DNA of 64,000 bases from Spongiibacter taiwanensis (GTDB lineage Bacteria; Pseudomonadota; Gammaproteobacteria; Pseudomonadales; Spongiibacteraceae), in contig NZ_CP098455.1 of NCBI RefSeq assembly GCF_023702635.1, positions 1,364,001 through 1,428,000 on the forward strand, written 5' to 3'. The notes below the pieces were generated by a model. The model was not told where the DNA came from and ran no database searches. It worked only from the letters and a program-made list of their open reading frames with translations. The stretch's first letter is position 1; the number at the start of each line of letters is the position of its first letter. The position numbers and the translations under genes were made by a program. Shown here piece after piece: positions 61,894 to 64,000 of the stretch.

Positions 61894-62094
61894 ATGAACC
61901 GCGATATTGCTGAAGGAAAGTGGAAACAATTTAAAGCTCAAATCAAAGAGAAGTGGGCGGATATTACCGATGACGACCTCAACAAGGCCGAAGGCAGTAG
62001 CGAACGCTTCATTGGCATTTTGCAGGAGCGATACGGTTTGGCCAAGGAAGATGCCAAAAAGCAATTTGAAGAGCTGAAGAAGAAAATTTCTTAA
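61894..62094 (+). CDS. CsbD family stress protein
   Basis: The 66-residue helical protein begins MNRDIAEGKWKQFKAQIKEKW and continues with TDDDLNKAEGSSERFIGILQERYGLAKEDA, the CsbD pattern. CsbD proteins are induced by general stress. A perfect hairpin follows at 62101. Confidence 0.9.
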   Translation: MNRDIAEGKWKQFKAQIKEKWADITDDDLNKAEGSSERFIGILQERYGLAKEDAKKQFEELKKKIS

Positions 62095-62100
62095 GCCCCA

Positions 62101-62124
62101 AGCCCGGTAAGCTTTTACCGGGCT
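62101..62124 (+). terminator. Perfect hairpin after the CsbD gene
   Basis: AGCCCGGTAA (62101-62110) pairs with TTACCGGGCT (62115-62124) around GCTT, 6 nt past the stop. A short AU-rich run follows. Confidence 0.65.
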
Positions 62125-62226
62125 ATATACACCACACTGGCGTGCCTGTTTGAGCTTCTCAGCCAGGACCGCCGGCAGGAAAACTCGATTACGAAACAAC
62201 AGTTCGAGCTTGAAAAGGAGTGCGAT

Positions 62227-62787
62227 ATGAAACGTCAAAATCTGATTGGTACAGCCATTCTCACTGCGGCAATTTCCAGCACCGCTGTTCACGCTAACAC
62301 CTGGCAGGGCAAGGCAAACGATGCTTGGCTGGACGGTAAAATCGAAACCGCCCTGATGCTAAATGGCGAGCTCAACAACTTTGAGATCGACACCGACGTC
62401 AAGGCTGGCAAAGCTACCCTCAGCGGTACCGTACGCACTGAGATTGAAAAAGACTTGGCTGGCCAAATCGCTTCGAATGTTGAAGGCGTCAAGAAAGTCG
62501 ATAACCAACTGGAGGTCGAAGCCGAGTATCAGAACGACCTGCAGAAAGTCGGTAACAACTTCGCCACAACGTGGAACGATTTAACTACCACGGCGGGATT
62601 GAACATGAAGTTTGCTGCCAACGATGCCATTGAGGCCACCGCCATCGACGTTGACACCAAGCAGGGTGTGGTCACCCTCTCCGGCACGGTAAAGAGCGAA
62701 GCAGCTCATGACTTGGCTATTGAGATGGCCAAAGGCTACGACAATGTCGTTGAGGTAGAGGACAAGCTGGTCGTCAGCGCACAGTAA
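62227..62787 (+). CDS. Periplasmic BON-domain protein (OsmY-like)
   Basis: The 186-residue protein has a signal peptide (residues 1-23, ending AVHA) and two BON domains (about 38-95 and 125-185) of the WLDGKIETALMLN ... LSGTVRTE ... KKVDNQLEVE type. BON domains bind phospholipids or membranes, and OsmY is induced by osmotic stress. It follows a terminator, so it may have its own promoter, but its neighbours are also stress genes. A terminator follows at 62856. Confidence 0.9.
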   Translation: MKRQNLIGTAILTAAISSTAVHANTWQGKANDAWLDGKIETALMLNGELNNFEIDTDVKAGKATLSGTVRTEIEKDLAGQIASNVEGVKKVDNQLEVEAEYQNDLQKVGNNFATTWNDLTTTAGLNMKFAANDAIEATAIDVDTKQGVVTLSGTVKSEAAHDLAIEMAKGYDNVVEVEDKLVVSAQ

Positions 62788-62855
62788 GTTTGTACCTGGG
62801 CAAGGGACTGCCCACTTTACTACACCCAGCGACTTTTGCCGCTGAGTTCGAAAAA

Positions 62856-62889
62856 CTAAAAAGCCGACGATTACTCGTCGGCTTTTTAG
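62856..62889. terminator. Bidirectional terminator
   Basis: A 15-bp perfect stem, CTAAAAAGCCGACGA (62856-62870) with TCGTCGGCTTTTTAG (62875-62889) around TTAC, lies between convergent genes and ends in U-rich runs on both sides. Confidence 0.9.
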
Positions 62890-62949
62890 TTTGCGGGCCC
62901 TGTTTTTACAACAGTTTAATGGGCCACATCTCCTAGCACCCCGCTTGGT

Positions 62950-63786
62950 TTAGAAGGGCAGCACCAACAGGCCAGTCAGGTCAGCGTCTGCACCGCCGCC
63001 CAGGGCAAGCAGCTCTGTCAGACCACCTGCACCGCCACCAAAACCACCAAAATTACCTGTGAGAATGTCGTCTAGTGTCGGGGGAGCACCGTTTCCAAGC
63101 GGCAAACCCTGTGTCCCAAGGGCGCTAAACACAACGGGCAGGTACAGCTGGGCGGGATTCCGCGTGAGAACTGGAAGGCCAATGGGAAGCGTATAATCAG
63201 TCGCCAGCCCCTCTAGACCGGATACCAAGCCCTCTGGGGTCAGGAAGGCCGCCAAGTCGATACCGATCAGGGGAATCTCTGGAATCCCGCCACCGCCGAG
63301 AATATCGCCAAAGGTATCAAGCCCCAATACGCCCAAGGCATCGAGACCTCCGGAGAACAAACCGGTGGCATAGGGTGGCAATTCAAGGCCAACTAGACCG
63401 GTAAGATCCTCTACCGGGAGCTGATCAAGACCTCCCAAGCCGCCGCCCAAGGACAACACGGAGCCGAAATCACCCAACCCACCCAGGTCACCGAAGTCGC
63501 CGATGGCAAGCAGGTCTAAGCCGCCTAGCGCGTCGAGTGACAGAATATCCAGGCCACCCAAACCACCAAGGTCACCGAAGTCACCAATGGCCAGGAGGTC
63601 CAGACCGCCAAACGAGTCGAGTGACAGGATATCCAGACCACCGAGAGAAGCCAGATCGAAACTGGTGAGGCCACCCAGAGCGTCTGTTGGTAAGCCGGGA
63701 ATCTGGGCGTTAACGCTGCCCGCGGCGGTAAAGGCGACTGCAAAAGCAGAACCCATCAACGTTTTCTTTACCAAATTGTTATTCAT
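62950..63786 (-). CDS. Secreted Gly/Leu/Asp-rich repeat protein of unknown function
   Basis: The 278-residue protein has a signal peptide (residues 1-27, ending SVNAQ) and a mature part built from Gly, Leu, Asp, Phe and Pro. Two near-identical 28-residue repeats (residues 49-76 and 77-104) contain GGLDILSLD and GGLDLLAIGDFGDL. Several GL-rich stretches follow. No family is recognised and no charge-rich or aromatic catalytic motif is seen. The ATG at 63786 has AGAGG upstream. It is preceded by the CCCCC/GGGGG inverted repeat and downstream of an outer-membrane protein gene, so it may be a secreted structural or surface protein. Confidence 0.7.
   Translation of the reverse strand: MNNNLVKKTLMGSAFAVAFTAAGSVNAQIPGLPTDALGGLTSFDLASLGGLDILSLDSFGGLDLLAIGDFGDLGGLGGLDILSLDALGGLDLLAIGDFGDLGGLGDFGSVLSLGGGLGGLDQLPVEDLTGLVGLELPPYATGLFSGGLDALGVLGLDTFGDILGGGGIPEIPLIGIDLAAFLTPEGLVSGLEGLATDYTLPIGLPVLTRNPAQLYLPVVFSALGTQGLPLGNGAPPTLDDILTGNFGGFGGGAGGLTELLALGGGADADLTGLLVLPF
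63475..63642. repeat. Two tandem 84-bp repeats inside the Gly/Leu-rich gene
   Basis: The 84-bp unit (encoding 28 residues) is present twice with only a few differences. It is coding, not a CRISPR-like array, and could be unstable in copy number. Confidence 0.8.
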
Positions 63787-63908
63787 ACTAGAACCTCTAA
63801 TTTGCGTGACAGCCAATCTCGAAGTGCACGCAGCTAATTTACAGTGTTATTTCCATGCAACACAAGTCAAAAGAGTAGACTTGGTTCACATACCTAACAA
63901 ACCGCGAC

Positions 63909-63935
63909 TTACCCCCCCCAGACGGGAGGGGGTAA
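63909..63935. promoter_or_regulatory. TTACCCCC/GGGGGTAA inverted repeat, possible operator
   Basis: TTACCCCC (63909-63916) and GGGGGTAA (63928-63935) are perfect arms around an 11-nt centre containing CCAGACGGGA. The element resembles the one at 22581-22600 and lies 123 bp upstream of the Gly/Leu-repeat gene's ATG (transcribed leftward). Confidence 0.45.
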
Positions 63936-63938
63936 CAA

Positions 63939-64000
63939 TCACAGAGGAAACCGTACGCCGATGTTGAATTGCACTTCCTTCAAGGTACCCGGTGCGCGGA
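63939..64000 (-). CDS. C-terminal end of an outer-membrane protein (runs off the right edge)
   Basis: Only the last 20 codons are present. They read KEVQFNIGVRFPL before the stop at 63939-63941, with alternating hydrophobic and polar residues typical of a final outer-membrane barrel strand, with Phe near the end. DUF1302 or a TonB-type barrel are options; the fragment is too short to decide. It is upstream of the Gly/Leu-repeat gene in the same direction. Confidence 0.5.
   Translation of the reverse strand, partial: RAPGTLKEVQFNIGVRFPL

Noticed and set aside
63475-63642. CRISPR-like repeats.
   Set aside because: Only two units, directly adjacent with no spacers, in frame within a secreted-protein gene.
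1-64000. Prophage, insertion sequence, integron or plasmid functions.
   Set aside because: No transposase, integrase, phage structural or partition gene was recognised; the single tRNA has no adjacent integrase.

Overview
The window reads as ordinary chromosome of a marine-type gammaproteobacterium, most likely a relative of the Cellvibrionales/Spongiibacteraceae. This is inferred from gene content and order (rpsF-rpsR-DUF2232-rplI-dnaB, rlmB-rnr, rsuA-rsmC, two TonB-dependent receptors, a MalT-type LuxR regulator), not from a search. I see no prophage, insertion sequence, integron or CRISPR array. One tRNA-Leu(CAG) is present and no rRNA.

Layout. 1-2.8 kb: a minus-strand operon of extracytoplasmic proteins (DUF3034 barrel-like protein, secreted truncated globin, FMN-binding protein, PepSY-TM protein cut by the window edge). 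3.2-9.8 kb: nitrate/nitrite assimilation (PP2C-kinase fusion, nitrate transporter, nirB, nirD). 10-20 kb: housekeeping genes (ppa, cysE, M15 peptidase, RssA-like patatin, Rieske protein, sfsA, AsmA-like, rsmC, rsuA). 19.8-27.3 kb: an accessory unit with a frameshifted MalT-type regulator divergent from a TonB receptor, a small secreted protein, a 6-TM protein and orphan COX3/COX4-like subunits. 27.3-32.8 kb: two related Ala/Lys-rich secreted proteins, prfC, rhlE, modA. 33.1-37.2 kb: assimilatory nitrate reductase fused to a CysJ-like flavoprotein reductase. 37-42 kb: dbpA, a cold-shock gene, a fructosamine-kinase-like gene, an AraC regulator and a degenerate GGDEF protein. 42.4-48.2 kb: TonB receptor, dual-domain beta-propeller phytase and a sodium:solute symporter. 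48.5-55.4 kb: dnaB, rplI, DUF2232, rpsR, rpsF, rlmB, rnr. 55.5-59.5 kb: tRNA-Leu, ald, glk, and a histidine kinase with an ethylene-receptor-like sensor. 59.5-62.8 kb: two divergent envelope/stress gene sets (Blc, YqaE, YqjK/YqjE/ElaB-like; DUF1328, CsbD, BON). 62.9-64 kb: a Gly/Leu-repeat secreted protein and the last residues of an outer-membrane protein.

Working together. Four near-consensus sigma-54 promoters of the form TGGCAY-AGNNA-TTGC stand before nirB, the nitrate transporter, the nitrate reductase fusion and the DUF3034/globin/flavin operon. Recurrent GCACC(A) half-sites, resembling NtrC half-sites, lie upstream of each. I infer one nitrogen regulon that makes nitrate to ammonium (transporter, reductase fusion, NirBD, with modA supplying molybdate), and that the unexplained extracytoplasmic globin/flavin operon belongs to it. 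This is the best candidate for an undescribed system here. The second is the TonB/6-TM/COX3/COX4 unit: its promoter region and that of the Gly/Leu-repeat protein 41 kb away share a CCCCC...GGGGG inverted repeat, and its presumed regulator carries a G9 tract that puts it out of frame.
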